Assembly (NCBI GenBank): GCA_016785225.1 | Contig: JAFBJZ010000880.1 | Span: 62,001-126,000, forward strand | From: Psettodes erumei | Lineage: Eukaryota; Chordata; Actinopteri; Pleuronectiformes; Psettodidae | Direction of reading: 5' to 3' | DNA: 64,000 bases | Shown here: piece by piece, positions 48,309 to 62,500 of the stretch | Numbering within the stretch: position 1 is the first letter of the stretch | How the letters are laid out: every line of letters begins with the position of its first letter | Translations under genes and position numbers: made by a program | Notes under the pieces: model-generated | The model's input: only the letters and a program-made list of their open reading frames with translations | What the model was told of the DNA's origin: nothing | Databases searched by the model: none

Positions 48309-49365
48309 GGCCCAGCAGAGATTCTGCAGTTGTGGTCCAGCTCTCAGGGACTGTTTGTCGAGGGCACTTGAAAAGGAGCAGAAGGTCCAAACTCCAGAGG
48401 AAATGTGCTGAATGGAGAAGTAACGCCAGGACTGTGAAGGTGGACACAAGGACGTTTGCCTGTTCTGTCAGCTACCCTTCACCGCGCCATCCTGTCTTCC
48501 ACATGGCGTTTTTTCAGGTCGTGGATGTGGGGTGGATCCACAGAGCACGTGGCTTGCTACATTTCCGAATAAGCTCTCCCTTCCTTGCTGTAGGGATCTC
48601 ACTATATCTTCACAGCCACCTTAAATCTAGAGTTATTGGGGCCATGAGATGTATGTGTCAGCCCCCAGTCTACTGTGACTTCTTTGCGTTTTTGGGGTGT
48701 GTCTTTTCCTCATGATGCTTTGTCATTCCAGTCAGACCCCCGATTCATTCGGGGACTTCACTAAAGGAGTCATCATTTTTGTCACTACAGTCCAGTCACT
48801 TTGTGTTGCTGTAAAGACTTTGAAATGTTGCCTTTGAGGATTAAAGCATGTAGAATAATCCTCCTTATGCTACTAGAATCTCATGCAGCATCTGTATATT
48901 CTTTTGCACCAGTGTTTCTTATGTACCAGTGTTCCTGTATGTTATTGCACTTTTTGATTGACATTTTGCTCCACTGACTGCATACAAGAGATTCTGTTTG
49001 TTTTGTGTGGAGTGAACAATGTTTGTCACGTGGAGAGTGAATTTTCTGAAGCCTTTAAACCTCGCATTCAATTTTTAATTCCCACAGTGGTGATTGGCTG
49101 CGATTTCCTGACACTGCAAGTGCCAAACACGATTCCTATAGAATGCATGCCCTGTTATTCTGGAATGCACCTTTTTGTGAGGACAATCATTGTATCCCAG
49201 ACAGCATTTCATTGTGACATCTCCACTGTGGTGGGTTGACAACTTCTGTTCCTTTAGGGTGCAAAAAAAATCACTGTTTGCAACGCACCCTAGATATTTG
49301 CAAGTATTTTTGTATCATACCCTATGGGGTTTTTTTTTATTAAAGAGATGCTATAAAAAAACGTG
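48309..49365 (+). other. txnip: txnip 3' UTR
   Basis: No further exon follows the stop TGA at 48306-48308. ATTAAA at 49339-49344 followed by A-rich sequence is the likely poly(A) signal. Confidence 0.6.
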
Positions 49366-49369
49366 CATT

Positions 49370-51190
49370 GTGTCTGATCTCTCAGTATGAAATTATTTGT
49401 TGTTCCAAGGTGCATGTTGTGCAGGTGTGCAGGTGTTTCAGACTTCTAGGTTCATACGCTGAGAGAACCGAGCCCTCTGTCTACAGGCTGTTAGTGGCCT
49501 GGCAGCTCTAAGACGAGCTGCAGCCACAGACACCACGTTTTAAGGTGGCGCTTTTGTTAAGTAACAGCTGGTAAAAAGAGTTTGCATGCTGTGCTTGACA
49601 GCATCTGTATGGGCCTCTTCTACAAATCCACCACCAGGCAAGGCTGCAGTTTCAGGAGTACTACTATGTATGAAATCAAGGTGAATGATTTGATGGTAAC
49701 TGCTCCTGCTCTGCTAAATAAATTGCCATATCCGATTGGAGCTGTTTGTGAATAGGTAGGGACCTGGAGCTCCACAGATGTCAAGAAGAGCATGCACACC
49801 TTTGCTACTCCACCGAGGCAATGGATATATGCTATTTGTGACTAACATTTGTGGAAGCATATGCTTGCAGGTAGTCTTACCAAATTTTTGTCCTTAGATT
49901 CCTTTTGAGGTAATCATGCAACCAACCGAGCAAAGAAACAGAGTGAACTGAAAGCACGTCCTCCTTGGACGAGGTAAAGAAAGAGCCTTATTTCTTTTTT
50001 GACAAGATGTTGGAGGAGGTCGGGTCTCATAACCGATGAGGGTGCACTATTTGTCCTGCAGTACACATGAGCGATGAGTCAGCCAATGTTCCTGTCCTAT
50101 TGTGGGTGTGCAGCCAGAGGCCTGTGCATGATTTCAGTATGTAGGTTGCAGTAACTCTTCTCATCTCTGGCCTGCTGACATCTGCTAACTGCTGAAAGTA
50201 ACAGATAAGGAAATTGTTTATCTGTGAGTCCCTCAGTGATGGGGGCTGCTGCAGGCTGGAACGAGGAGAATGGCAATGATTAGAAGGGATATTCAGAAGG
50301 TTTGAACATCACCACGTTGTTTTGTTTAATCAACACTGTCAGACCTGTAGTTGAACTGAAGTTACAGTATATCGTATATTAATGTTTAACAACTTAGAGC
50401 TCAGATATGAAAAAGACGAGGTGGTGAAGGACTGTCGTAACGTGTGAAGGTGCTTAAAGTGTGTGGGTGGGTGGGGTGCACTCACACGTAGAGCAAGTGG
50501 CAAGTGTCAGACACACACGCACACACTTGTTTCGACACACTGGGAGCAGGGGAATTTCAGCATGTGAGTAATTTGGGTGGTTAAGTGATAGGAATCAGGG
50601 GTTTTTGTTTTCCTTTCCTTCATTGGGCTACTCCAGTACTCAGTATTCAGAGTCATGAATCCCTTTGGTTTCACTTCTTTTGACTTCTCCTTTGTAGTTT
50701 TCCTCTTTTGTTCACTTACAGACAACACATTTTCTGAAAGAATGCCTCCTACTGTTAGAACTCTTCACACAAATAAAAAAAACACAAAAAATGGGCAAAA
50801 CCCCTCAATTCTCTTTCAAAATGAAACTTTACATTCAAAACAATGTTATTTATTCTCACAATGGTATTTTGTTTTCAAATGACACACACAAACCATAATA
50901 TGAATAGACACATACAAGAACCAGTTGAACACTGATGTGCTTAATATAAAACACTTTTTCTCCATTCAGCATAATAACTTAAGCCTTTTTTGGTTCAGTG
51001 TTACACTTACTACAGACAGTGTGTTGTAAAATATTTTAGAATATTGTTTTTATAGTCAAAACACACAAATACACGGTAACAAATATTTTATTTTCCCCAC
51101 AAAAACAATGTACTCAGTGTACATCCCAACCAACAAAGTTCCATACATACATACATACATATGAAAACAGATACAGTTACAGGAATAAAA
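49370..51190. other. Intergenic, nothing recognised
   Basis: AT-rich, with short CA and CATA repeats near 50510 and 51145-51160; no exon supported. The last part may be the left flank of the transposon fossil. Confidence 0.4.
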
Positions 51191-51199
51191 ACCCTAAAA

Positions 51200-52345
51200 A
51201 ACTATGCTGCATCCTCTTTTCTTTTTCAGCCTGGCCTGAGCACCTCATCCACATCACAAGCAATGTTTTCCCTGGCCAAGCAGCGAGGGAAATATCTCCT
51301 AGCAAGGAAAGCATCAACTGCAATATCTCCACGTACCTGTGCTGCTCTTGGCCGTCTGTCTGATCTGGTGGGATGAGTGTGTTATGTTGGGTGTCCAGGA
51401 ATGTGATCAGATGGGCAGTGTTGTAGGGGCATGGTGATGGATGACAGTGGGTACTCAACAGCGGCACACTGGCCAATGATATTCCTTCCCCGTCTTTTTG
51501 TGAGATTGAACCCACCCTCATCAATGAAGATGAACTGGTGCTCCACTGCAGCCCCCTGTAGCTCAAGGACTCTCTGAAACTCTGGTCACTATTGTGAAGC
51601 ACAATCATTATGATTACAATACTCAAATATGTATAATTTATACAGTGTTGAGAGTACAGTGTTGTATAGGACTTACTTGCACATAGTTAAATCGCAATTC
51701 TTTGACTCTTTCTGAATTGCGTTCAAATGGCACTCTGTAGACCTGCTTCATCCTCCATCCTTCCAGATTATTTCTGTGCAAGACACGGTCCAGTGTTGAT
51801 AAGCTTACCCAATCAATATTTTGAAGTATTTCCTTGTTTTCTATTATTTTTCTTTGTATTTGCCATAATATTATGGTAATGTTGTGGCAATTTAATGTTA
51901 TGTTATTTTCTAGTACCATGTTCATGATTTCAGTTTCCTGTTCAGGAGACAGAAGACTTGCCCGATCACCTTGTGTTGGTAATCCTTCAGTTCTGCAATA
52001 CAAATAGTAAAATGCTGTAAATACTGCGTAGGAATGCAAAGTAGGAATACATTTCCCAAATATTGAAACACACTTTATTTTTACAGTCCTATGTAACAGT
52101 CCACAGGCAATACTACTGTACTCATTGAGTACTGCAATTTTCTAGTGAGAGTAGGTTTCTTACCTATTCTCATTTCGGAAGGTGCTACAGTGTACCTGCT
52201 CAAATTTGGCTCTTTGCTCAGCCTCCCTCATTGTTAGACCATGGTTGACCACATGGTCAACCAAAGTGGCTCGGATCTTATCAGAGATTACGGTCCTCTT
52301 ACTCTCACTCCTCTGGCTCGGGCTCTGCCTCTGTTTCCAATGTTG
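51200..52345 (-). mobile_element. IS630/Tc1-type transposase fossil
   Basis: Minus-strand pieces in order: SESKRTVISDKIRATLVDHV and HGLTMREAEQRAKFEQVH (52310-52180), then LSPEQETEIMNMVLENNITL, WVSLSTLDRVLHRNNLEGWR and MKQVYRVPFERNSERVKELR (51960-51680), then HQFIFIDEGGFNLTKRRGRN (51545-51480) with the first catalytic Asp in FIDEGG, then HLITFLDTQHNTLIP. It matches a DDE transposase family with an N-terminal helix-turn-helix common in fish. Frameshifts separate the parts and the terminal inverted repeats were not resolved. Not functional. Confidence 0.8.
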
Positions 52346-52349
52346 GCAT

Positions 52350-55300
52350 CCATTGCTCTAAAACAGAAGAGCTCACCTGTTGCCCTTTTATGCTAAAGCT
52401 CTGATTACTAATTGTAAAACGGTGTGACAAGTGTTTGCCCATGTGATGAATCAGTGTGCATAGTAGGGCAATTAACTTTAGAATATTGAATGACAGTGTT
52501 TTCCTTGTGAAAACAAGAGATTTTCTTCATGAAAATTGTGCCACATGCAGAGGAGTGTGTGTGGTGTTTTGAAAAAAGTATGTTTTAGAACTGCAATTTC
52601 AGTGTAAAGCAGGAATTGTGCTTGTAGTTTAGCACAATTGGTTTAGGGGGTTGGTGCATGTTGTGGTCATTGTGTCTCAAACAGAAGTATTTGTGTGTAA
52701 ACAACTGAGAAAAAACTGTAATTTAAACTTTAAACGATCCATTCTGCAATAAATAACGTTATGTACCAAAATCCATGTGGTTTGATTTTGCTTCTCCCAC
52801 AGAGCTGGGTCATAAGACAGTGTCGGATTCTTTTCAGAAATAAACTGCTGAACATAATCTATGAATGACACAGGCAACAATCTGTCCATAGACTTGCCTG
52901 TTTATTGAATTTACAGTAGTAATCCTGAAAACCAGACTGGCTCGCTCTGGTAATGCTGTCTTCCACTCCCCCCATAGCTCATAGGCTCCTCATCACAGCA
53001 TTCAGGGAGGCTTGTGACCTTCATTGAACCACCCGCATTCACTGTGCTTCCATTCTCATTTATTTGGGTTTTCCCTTTGTGGGATGAATCTGGAGATATT
53101 TATTATATTTTCAACAATGTGCAGAGTCTGACCAAGACTGAAAAAGTCCTGTTTGTGTAAAAAACTATTTTAAAAACATTTTTAAGCAGCAGAAATAATT
53201 TACCAACTCACTATTACTTTTATTTTGGCTGCTAAATCCTACTTTTTCTCCATTTGTCTTGTAAGATCATCTTGTGGATGTTCCTGATGAGACATACCAT
53301 GATATATGTTATATATAGGACAAAGGTTTCTGTCGAAAAGCGAAGACACCGGAGCTCCAGTGCAGCTGAAGATCCAGCAGCATTCAGTGAACATACAATA
53401 AAGGACATCTAAATATACAGTAGTCCACAGTTGCAGATACAATTCACAGTACAGCTATAGAGTCGAGGGATATAGTATAGTACAGTTGGAGACAAAGTAG
53501 AGTACAGTGGAAGATACAATAGCATACAGCTGACGATATAGTAAATATGAAGACAGACTACAGTTAAAGATACAGTTAAGTTGTAAAGTACTACTGAATA
53601 TACAGTAGAGTACACAGCTGGAGCTACAGGAAAGTGCAGCTATGTTGCTTCAGTGGCATTTCCTGGTCAGTTTGTGAGAAGAAGGTAACAGAAGACATTA
53701 GGCTGAGGTTTCTGGGCAACCACAGCCTGGGTTGTCATGGTTAGTCTTCTTAGTTTCCTTCTTCTCAGTTTCCAGGGCATCCTACTGTATATGACCTTGT
53801 TTTTAAAATGAGCAGTATACTGGATTGAATCAAATGTATGTGAAAATATGGGCCCATGCTTCACTTTCATTTTCACTGGGTGAAGCAGCTGACAGTGTTT
53901 GTACTTTTTGTTTTACAGGAACAACCTTTCAGACCAGATTGTGTCCTATATCAGATAAAATGCTGTATATAATTGGTTTTCATGGGGATATTGTCTGCAC
54001 TCAGTGAATCAGTGTCTCCCCAGATCCCAGCAGCAGAGTGTGAAGTAAATGTAGGATCCAGACTACTGTATATCACATGGGTCTGTTTAACAATACACAG
54101 TACATGTAGGTCACAGGTCATTGGGCAGTTTGTGTATATTGTAGGAGTACACCAGGGATACACCTTGTACTTTCTTTATGACTCACTTCTGCGACTCATT
54201 CTGAGCACTTTAAATAAACGTGACAAAACATGCTCTCGTGTGTGTTTTGGCAATAACATAATTGCCATCATGTCGTGATACAAGCATGTTGCATGCCTTG
54301 GTCTGCCCTCAGAAAAAGCCTGTGATTGGCTGAGGCAATGGAGCACTGAAGCAGTTGTTCACGAAGGGTAGCATTCGAGAGCTGCATGTTTCACACTCAC
54401 AGCCTCTGAGCTGGGCTCCTCCCAGCACAGATTTGTTCATCCTCCCCTGTTTGTTCTCTCAGTGGAGACTATGATTCACCACAGGAAGTTCTTTGCGCCT
54501 ACACAGCAAGTCAGGTCATGAGCCTGCGGTTAGATACGATAGAAAGCATGCTTCTGATAGACAGGCACACGGGTTACAGTTAGTGCATAAGGAATACTCA
54601 GATAAACAACAATAGAGACTCAGGCTTAGACTAAGGCTTACAGTTATTACTGCTCCAAACAGCATCCATGTGGATCATATGTCTATACATAATGTTATAC
54701 TGTATATCCTTAAAAACATAATCGTTTCTTTCAGTTTAACATTAGTTTAAGATCAGTTAACATTTCCTGTACAGCACAGACACACTGCTGTCATCCACAG
54801 ATGAATTGTAGTAACTTAAATTTTTACACATATTAAATTTATAAAAACTGTGAATAAAAGCAGTACCTAGGGTTACTTCATAATAAACAAATATCATCAT
54901 GGGTGTACTTGCTTGGTTATCAAAGAAAATGTACAGATGCACAGCTCTAAACTGAAACTTAGGTGCAAAGTAAGGTAACCCTGCTGATGTCATCAGTGAT
55001 TAATCACATGATTATTGTGACTCATCCTCAGGTTTCACATTACATTCTTATGATTTAAGGATGAAATAGCTCAATACTTGTATTACTATTCATTATAGTA
55101 ATGACCCCATAAATACCTTAACTCAATTCACTTACTGACAACAACGTTATGAGGAATACTGAATACTGCCTTTGAAGTATTAATTGGAGTCAGTTATGTT
55201 TGAAATCCATGTCTGTTTAGTTCCCGGCTGAAAGACTCACTTGTTTTAATTTAACCATATTGTGTCCTTTATTAGCTAAAATACTGTTCTATCAAACTGT

Positions 55301-55620
55301 ACACTGCCATACTGCTCTGCTTTGTTTTAGTCACAGGCTACACAAGATCCATTAGAGGCTCCCCTATGTTTTACAAAATTAATAATATTGAGTAGAAAAA
55401 GACATCTCCAGATTGTTGAATCATTTTTGTCTAATTATGTTTTACTTTCATATAAAGTAGTAATGCTGTATAACCAAAGTAACAAGAGAGAAAATCAGGT
55501 GGTAATGGTTATGTTTAATTTTGAGTCTTACCACTTACCTACCTACCTCACAAAGCTACTGGTTTCACATGTATTAATGTTCTAAATGTTTAATGTTTAC
55601 TTATTTGATTTAACGTCACA
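52350..55620. other. Intergenic, nothing recognised
   Basis: AT-rich stretch with many GATACAGT-like phrases at 53430-53620 (loosely repeated ATACAGTA/GTACAGT units). No exon seen. Confidence 0.4.
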
Positions 55621-55629
55621 CTGCCCCCA

Positions 55630-55745
55630 CCCCACAGACACACACACCCTTCACTGATAAGCAGCAAATGGCACATAAAATTCCTTGTATGTGCGAATGT
55701 ACTTGGCAATAAAGATGATTCTCATTCTGATTTATGATGCCTGTC
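55630..55745 (+). mobile_element. LINE/SINE 3' tail fragment
   Basis: ATAAAATTCCTTGTATGTGC, then ACTTGGCAATAAAGATGATT and TCTCATTCTGAT is a fish retroposon 3' end with a degenerate (TTCTGA) tail. No coding part remains. Confidence 0.7.
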
Positions 55746-55749
55746 ACTG

Positions 55750-58700
55750 GACAGTGAGAACCTATGAAGTTCTCATTTCATTTATATGGTTCAATATCAC
55801 AAATTTTCCCAGGGGGCATTTACAATCTATACAGCACAAAACAACTTCTGTCTTTTGACCTATGGGTCAGATAAGAAAATTAGAAAGCACTCTGAGCGAG
55901 CAGACCTCTGCTGAGGCTAAACATATCCTCAAAACACGAAGAGAACCATATGGGTATCAGGTCCCCCCGCCTATTTCAAATCTTTATACATTTGGGGAGA
56001 AATTACTCAAAATGGGAAATTCGGCCCTTTATTGAAATGAAGAAGAATCCCTCAAACATTTCCTGGATCCACTCACAAAACTGAATTGTTTCTATGTTGT
56101 ATAAACAGCAAACAAAACTAAAAAGATGACAAAAGCGATGCAGTTGTTTTCACAAAGTTGACAGAAAGCTCACCAGAAGGACAACAGGGTGTGCAGGAAC
56201 AGAAGGGAATGGACCATAACGGAATAAAACAAAATACTGACAGGAAAGACGTGGGAAACATGATGTAACTTCCATTTCCTTCCCACATCATCAGTACTTC
56301 CCAGAAGCGTGACAGGTTTCCCCACTTCTCCTTCTCTCTGCTACATCCAATCAGAAAAGCAAATTCCCCTCTTCATTACACTCACGCTCCTGAAAAAGGC
56401 CACAGAGCACTGATTGGTGCAAGTCAGCTGCCACGCATTCTGTTATTGGCTGAAGTCTTTTTCCATGCATGGGGCATGCAGGCAGGGCATGTCAGTGGCA
56501 TCTGGAGGAAGTCTGTTTTGTTATCCAGCCTCTTGTATTGAACTGTGAGTTGGCATCAGGCAGGGACGGCTGTCTGCCTAAAGTTGATGAGGCAACTCTT
56601 CAATTTGAATTCTGCAGAAAGGTCCCCTTTTATGAGGTACAGCTTCATTTGTGTCTGCTACACATCTGTCTCGATAGAGCATTAAACCTGACCCTATCGA
56701 TCAGATTTCTCACTTTAAAGTAACGTTTAAACTGAAATGCACACAACCCGCTGTTAAAGAGCCCCAGTCATCCATCCATCTCCAACCACAGAAAAGACGT
56801 GCTCCCACTGTTCATAAATGTAGTGCAGGGACTGGTGTCGAGCATCTCTGTCACAGAGGATGATGTGATGCATTGCATTACAGATAGTGCACATTTTAAG
56901 TGTGGCTGAATGTGATACAACATGATGCAAAAGCAAACGCTTAATCATAAATTAACTAAGAAAGTGCCATTTTTACCCCACATATACTGCGAGCACCTCA
57001 TAGTCTTTCTTTTCCAAGTCCTTTGTTGTGCAAACAAAAAATGCTAAAAACATAAAGAAAAAAAAGATCAAATTAAACTCACTCAACCATTGCTCAGGAT
57101 TACCTACTGTCAGCAGACAGATGCACGTTACACTTTCAGGAGGTAGACTAACTCAGCAGTGAGCAGAAAGCAGTGCTGCACTTTCTAGACTCAACAAACA
57201 CCACTTGACAGCATATTTTGCAAATGAACGCATCTTATCAAATTGTACAGCTCTCCTGAAAAACTCAAGTGCCACAAAACAATTGATTTGTAGCAATTCA
57301 ATGGGATGTGTAACTCTTCCGTGACGTGTTGAGAGGGGCCACTGGCAGCAGCGGAGACGAGAAAGTGTTCTTGAGTAACAGTTTAGAGAGAAGGAATGGA
57401 TCTAAATATAACACTCAGTTTATCCACCTGCACGTAGCTTTCCCATTTTAGCTCAAAGATTCAGTCAGCTTCTCCACCTGCACACACAGCTTCATTGACA
57501 GACTACAGTACAAGGAGTCAGACTGCTGGGGAAAGACGACTCAGCAGATGTGCAGCTCATGTACGCGCTGTGCGTGTGTGTGTGTTCTCGTATGGGTGTG
57601 ACAACAAGTGAGAGAGGAACAAGTAACTGGATCAAGGGAATGTGGAATGTCTTGCTGTGCCTTCAGCTAAAAACAAATTGCATAACAAGTTTCACCATGT
57701 GGACAGCAGATCCTCCAAATGACCTCAACCTCCTTGTCCCGCCCTTCAACCATCAACTCATCTGTTTATCGGCAATGAACATAATATACAATATATACAA
57801 GGAGATAGGGGTGGAAATATAAGCGCTGCCCGTTTTCTAGGTCGGTTCTCGTTCAGGAGTGTGATTCAGGAACTGTCAGGAAGTTGGTTTTGATGTGTGG
57901 GTGTGGGTTTTGTTTCCTAATTGCAAGAGGGAGCTGGCTGCACTGATTGTTGGCCAGTTTGTTAGTTTCTTTGACTGACTGACAGATTTGAACTTGGTCT
58001 GTGGAAAGGTCATGTGATCTTGGAGCCACACAAACACAAGGCCCCACAAGGACAAATAAATGAGACTGTGCTTGTCTTTATGATGTGAATACATATAACG
58101 AAAGACCACAACTGTCCTGAGCCGTCATTTTCACTTGATGCTGAAGCTGTGATGTTGTTACCTCAGCTGTATTTCCTTCCTACATATTAATACTAACATG
58201 AGCAAAACATTCTCTCTTAGGTGGAAACAGTGTAATTTTAGAAGAAAAAATGCCACGATGGAATTAGCACTCCAGCAAACAAAAATGTATTAAGGGGTGT
58301 CAAGTTCATGACAGCTTAAAAAGCAGTTCATCTCAAGGTTGTCTTACTCATCTGCTGTTTGGAGAATATTTAACTCACCTCACCTCACTCACACACCTAG
58401 CTGGGCTTAACCTAGATAAGCCAACATAGATAAGAATGTCGGGAGGTCTACAGTTCCATGGGTTGCAGTTTTTTTTACTTACCCAAACAGATTTAATGTG
58501 CCTGTGAAGAGTTGGTGTAAGAATCCTGACTAAATTAGAGGTAGAGTCCCTGCTTGTTTACATGGTGGGAGGGTTGTCATTAAATCCTTTAATGTGCTTT
58601 AAGTGTTCCATAAATCAGTGGTTAAAGGAACAGCCTTACATTTTGAAAGTCAGACTTGCTTTCTGGGAATGTTGGGAAGAAATCCTGAGCACAGTTTATT

Positions 58701-59110
58701 GATAGTGTTCTACTTCTTTGAATGCTCATCCAACTTTGATTCAGTTCCCAGAGGTCTGTACTAAAAAAACAAGTCTGACACTCCCACGATATCTTTCTGT
58801 TATCGGGCTTCACCTAACCTAACAAACGCAGCCCTGCTCGATAAGTCAAGCCAAGTTTTTCCACAGGAAAGGGGCAGGGTCTGCAGCAGATGACCAATAA
58901 CCAATATGGACAAATCCATAATTAACAGATTGGCATATTTTATATAGAGCAAACTGCAATCTTAGACACATATGAAGCAGTTAAACAGATAATTCAGGCT
59001 AAAATCAGCAGTTGCAGCTGGTAAAAAAAAACACTGAATGTGTGAATCAGGCTCATAATATCACTGCCCCATCATTAGGACACAATAATATCTATAAACT
59101 ATAATCATAT
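55750..59110. other. Intergenic, nothing recognised
   Basis: AT-rich. A (GT)n tract lies near 57565-57580. A short direct repeat family copy is at 58612-58670 (see findings). No exon supported. Confidence 0.4.
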
Positions 59111-59114
59111 TTGT

Positions 59115-59545
59115 GTATTCCATGTGCTGCTTAGATGTATTCTTCTGTGGAAGACGGTTTTAGCCTTATTTAGTCATTTGTGTCAAATGGACTTTGGAGC
59201 AAATTAAAAAAGTAAGTAGGTTAAATTACTTTATTATATCATTAGTATGATAACAGTCAGTCTCTGTTTTAGGATGATGATCTTTACACAAAAAGCACAG
59301 TGACACGGTTCTGATGGTGTGGTTTTCAAGAGGAAAAAAATGGGGCACTCTTACATGACATTACACATGTGACACATATGACTTACACCTGTAACATACA
59401 GTAGTATAACAAGGCAACACATAGTCAGAACATCACAACTCTGATGTGTGACAACATGCAGCTCAAGAAGCTGACACAGATCAGTAGTTCCCTTTCATCG
59501 ACATCATCAGGGAAAGACAAAGGGGTTTGCTGGTCTCTGTACACA
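59115..59545. repeat. Dispersed repeat, inverted relative of 42283-42590
   Basis: Reverse-complement match with the copy near 42.3 kb over two blocks (59115-59275 and 59425-59545), separated here by extra sequence. Confidence 0.85.
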
Positions 59546-59549
59546 CTTC

Positions 59550-62500
59550 TCATGACCCCCCTCCCACTTCCACACATCATGGACTCCACTGGAGTTTCCA
59601 GCTCCTCTTAACCCCCACACCCCTGCTGCCAATCCTGTACACATCATCTGTTCATTCCCCTGTCAGCACCTGCCAGCTCCTCCCACCAATACAGTACTGA
59701 CACTCCCTCGGAACTGTTGGTCAGCCTGTCATTGGCCAGCCTGCTTATTCTGCCACACACCTGTTGCTCATTTGTTCATTAACTCATTCAGTCCTCAGAC
59801 ATATTACTGTAATCCCTGTAATCCTTTGCCATTGTCATTTTCCAGATTGTAATTTGTGCTCCTCATCTGTGCCTGTGTGTGTGTGTCTGTGTGCTGCCTC
59901 TGTACCTCTGGCTGCAAACACAGATGATCCATGTGATAGGTTGATACTTTTTCTCTTGTCCAGAGCTAACCTTTTGGATCTTTTTGTCTACAACATTGTC
60001 TAAAGGTCTGCTTTGTCCTGAATCTCTGCCCCTTGATCGCCATTTTTGGCGTGGCTGAGGATTCAGTTGGTCTTCCAGAAAGAGATGTGTTTTTTGCATT
60101 ACTCCTCAACTGGAGGTGTCCAAAGCCACCCTCAGCCTCACCTTGAATACAGTATTTGATTAGACCATAAAGGTTCCACTGAGTTGTGTTGGGTTTCCAC
60201 CTGACAATACTGAGTGGTAAGCAAACAGTATTGAAGATTTGTTATGCCGTTATTAACAGTTTCACTTGTTTTCTGTGTTTATAAATTTTATTCCTTATAA
60301 TTATCGTTTGAGAGGGCAGACACCCAGTTGCAAGGTGACTGATGAAATGGATGGGTTGAATGTTTTTCTATTGTTTCAAGTGGATGAGTAAAAATAAAGC
60401 CCATGAAAACAGTCTGTATGAGTGTCCTTGCAGTCACTGCAGCCAATCAGCAGCTCTGTCTGTCTGCAGTTTGGATTATGTTATAGCTACATGAGCAAGT
60501 ATGTAAACAATGAGTTGTTTGTGAAGGAGAACCCAATCCTCACTCTGTCTCACATTGCTGAGTTAGGGTTCGCATTGGGTGCGTTGCCCCTTCGTCACTG
60601 CAGGCATCTGTAACATGCACATCACACACAGACATGTAAACTGGAGGAGCTGGCGACTGAATCACAGACCTTCTGACCCGCTCTTCTTCATTAACCAAAG
60701 CACTCTTTCATAGTACACACAAATTCAATTCAAGACATACATGGTGTGTAAGAGTTGTCATACACCAAACAAAAAACTCTGGAGCAAATGGAGATGAAAC
60801 AAAATACAGATTGCTGCTGCCTCATTTACACAATGCTGTGTGATTTTCTTTTCAGTGGACCCACGCTCCTTGAAACACTTCAGAAATGTCACACTGTTAC
60901 CAACTGGAGTTATGCCAACATCTTTTGCAATTTGAGTCTGAAATGTTTCGGTGGATAAATCTTCTGTGGTCATTTTTTTTCCCACAGTCTTTTGCATGTC
61001 GTTCTCTCAGTGTTTCTAAATGAGTCTTCCAGCTGCTATGCCCTTGTCCTTGAGGCAGACCTGTGGGTAAACAGGCAAGTAACTTCATGCATGTGACACC
61101 CACTGTGACGTTTTGCACCGCAGTAACATGGCTGTCCTTGCACATGCTGTTTACAGCCAGACTGCACAGGTCACATGACTGCCTGTGTATTGTGTAATGT
61201 GCTTTGTTCCTACAGAGGTGCAGCTGTGTTTCTGCACGTCTGCAAAGAATTGAGAGCCTGAAGCCTTAAGTACAAAACAAGCAGGCTGATAAGAAGAACT
61301 TGAACGTCAGCCTGTTGAGTGGGCACTGTGTAGCCCACCTGGAAATCCTGTAAACATCTTTGAAACATTTGTGACACTGACAATATGTGACACTATGACA
61401 TGCTGTTTGTAAAATCACTCAATGCGTTCTAAATATTCAAATTAAGTTAATTGATCCATAATGTCAGTGGTTAAAGGAACAGCCTTACATTTGGAAAATC
61501 AGACTCGTCTCCAGTCTTACTGAGAATCAAATGAGACCATTGCTTAGTGTGCACAGAGGTCACAGTTGTAATCCCTGGTCACATGATATACGATACGGCC
61601 AAGAAACGCTTCTGTCCAAAACACAATCCTTCCAAGAGACATGACACATATGTCACACATATTCTTTTGTGATGTCAAAGTTTGGGTCCTCAGATCCAAT
61701 AAACAGAAGTTACTTTTTCCTGATGATTTGTCTAAGTGATGAAAAGAAAATGGAGGGACAACAGACAGCTCAAACAATCACAAAGACATCTGTAAAAAAC
61801 TGGGAGACCACTGGGAAAGTACAGTCAAACAAAAATAAAGCTAATCACAAATATGTTATTGTATTGTCCTCTGTGATATAACACTTATGATTTATCTGTG
61901 ATACTATGGCCTCAACCCCTTGAACACTGTTCTTTCTGATTGTTCAGTCATTCATTTATCCAGACAGACTGCATTTGGATAACTGGGAATTTTAAGATTT
62001 TCTCCACTGTATCAACTTCAAATTGCTGTAAAAATTGTATAGAAGGCACAGACATGGATTATGATTACAGACAATTTCCATGCAATGAACTATGATCTTA
62101 TCCCAGTTAACGTGACTCCAAAAGCATGCACTCCAAGAACATATGAGGAAACTTTCCTGGAGATTCAGAGCTCCATCAGCGACATATTAAGAGGGAGTTT
62201 CATCCAGAATCCACTGTGTGCTCGATGAATAGGTTTATAAATATTATATGTTATATGAAGATATATTATTCCAATCAGGTGCTTCATGGAAAACTTGGTT
62301 CCACAATTATACAATCAGAAGAAAAAACAGACACAAGCACAGCCTTTGATATTGTACTTATATGTTGAATCTAATGGCTTTATTAATTAAATCAGTTATT
62401 AACAAATGGTTCAAAGATCAGTTGAAATGGCAAGCTTGTAAAAACTTGTAGAATATAGAAATGACCAGCATGTCATGTCCTCACTGTGGAGCTGCTAAAA

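Noticed and set aside
60755..61145. Minus-strand frames resembling a transposase (HLETLRERHAKDCGKK)
   Set aside because: No catalytic block or terminal repeat could be identified; similarity too vague to call.
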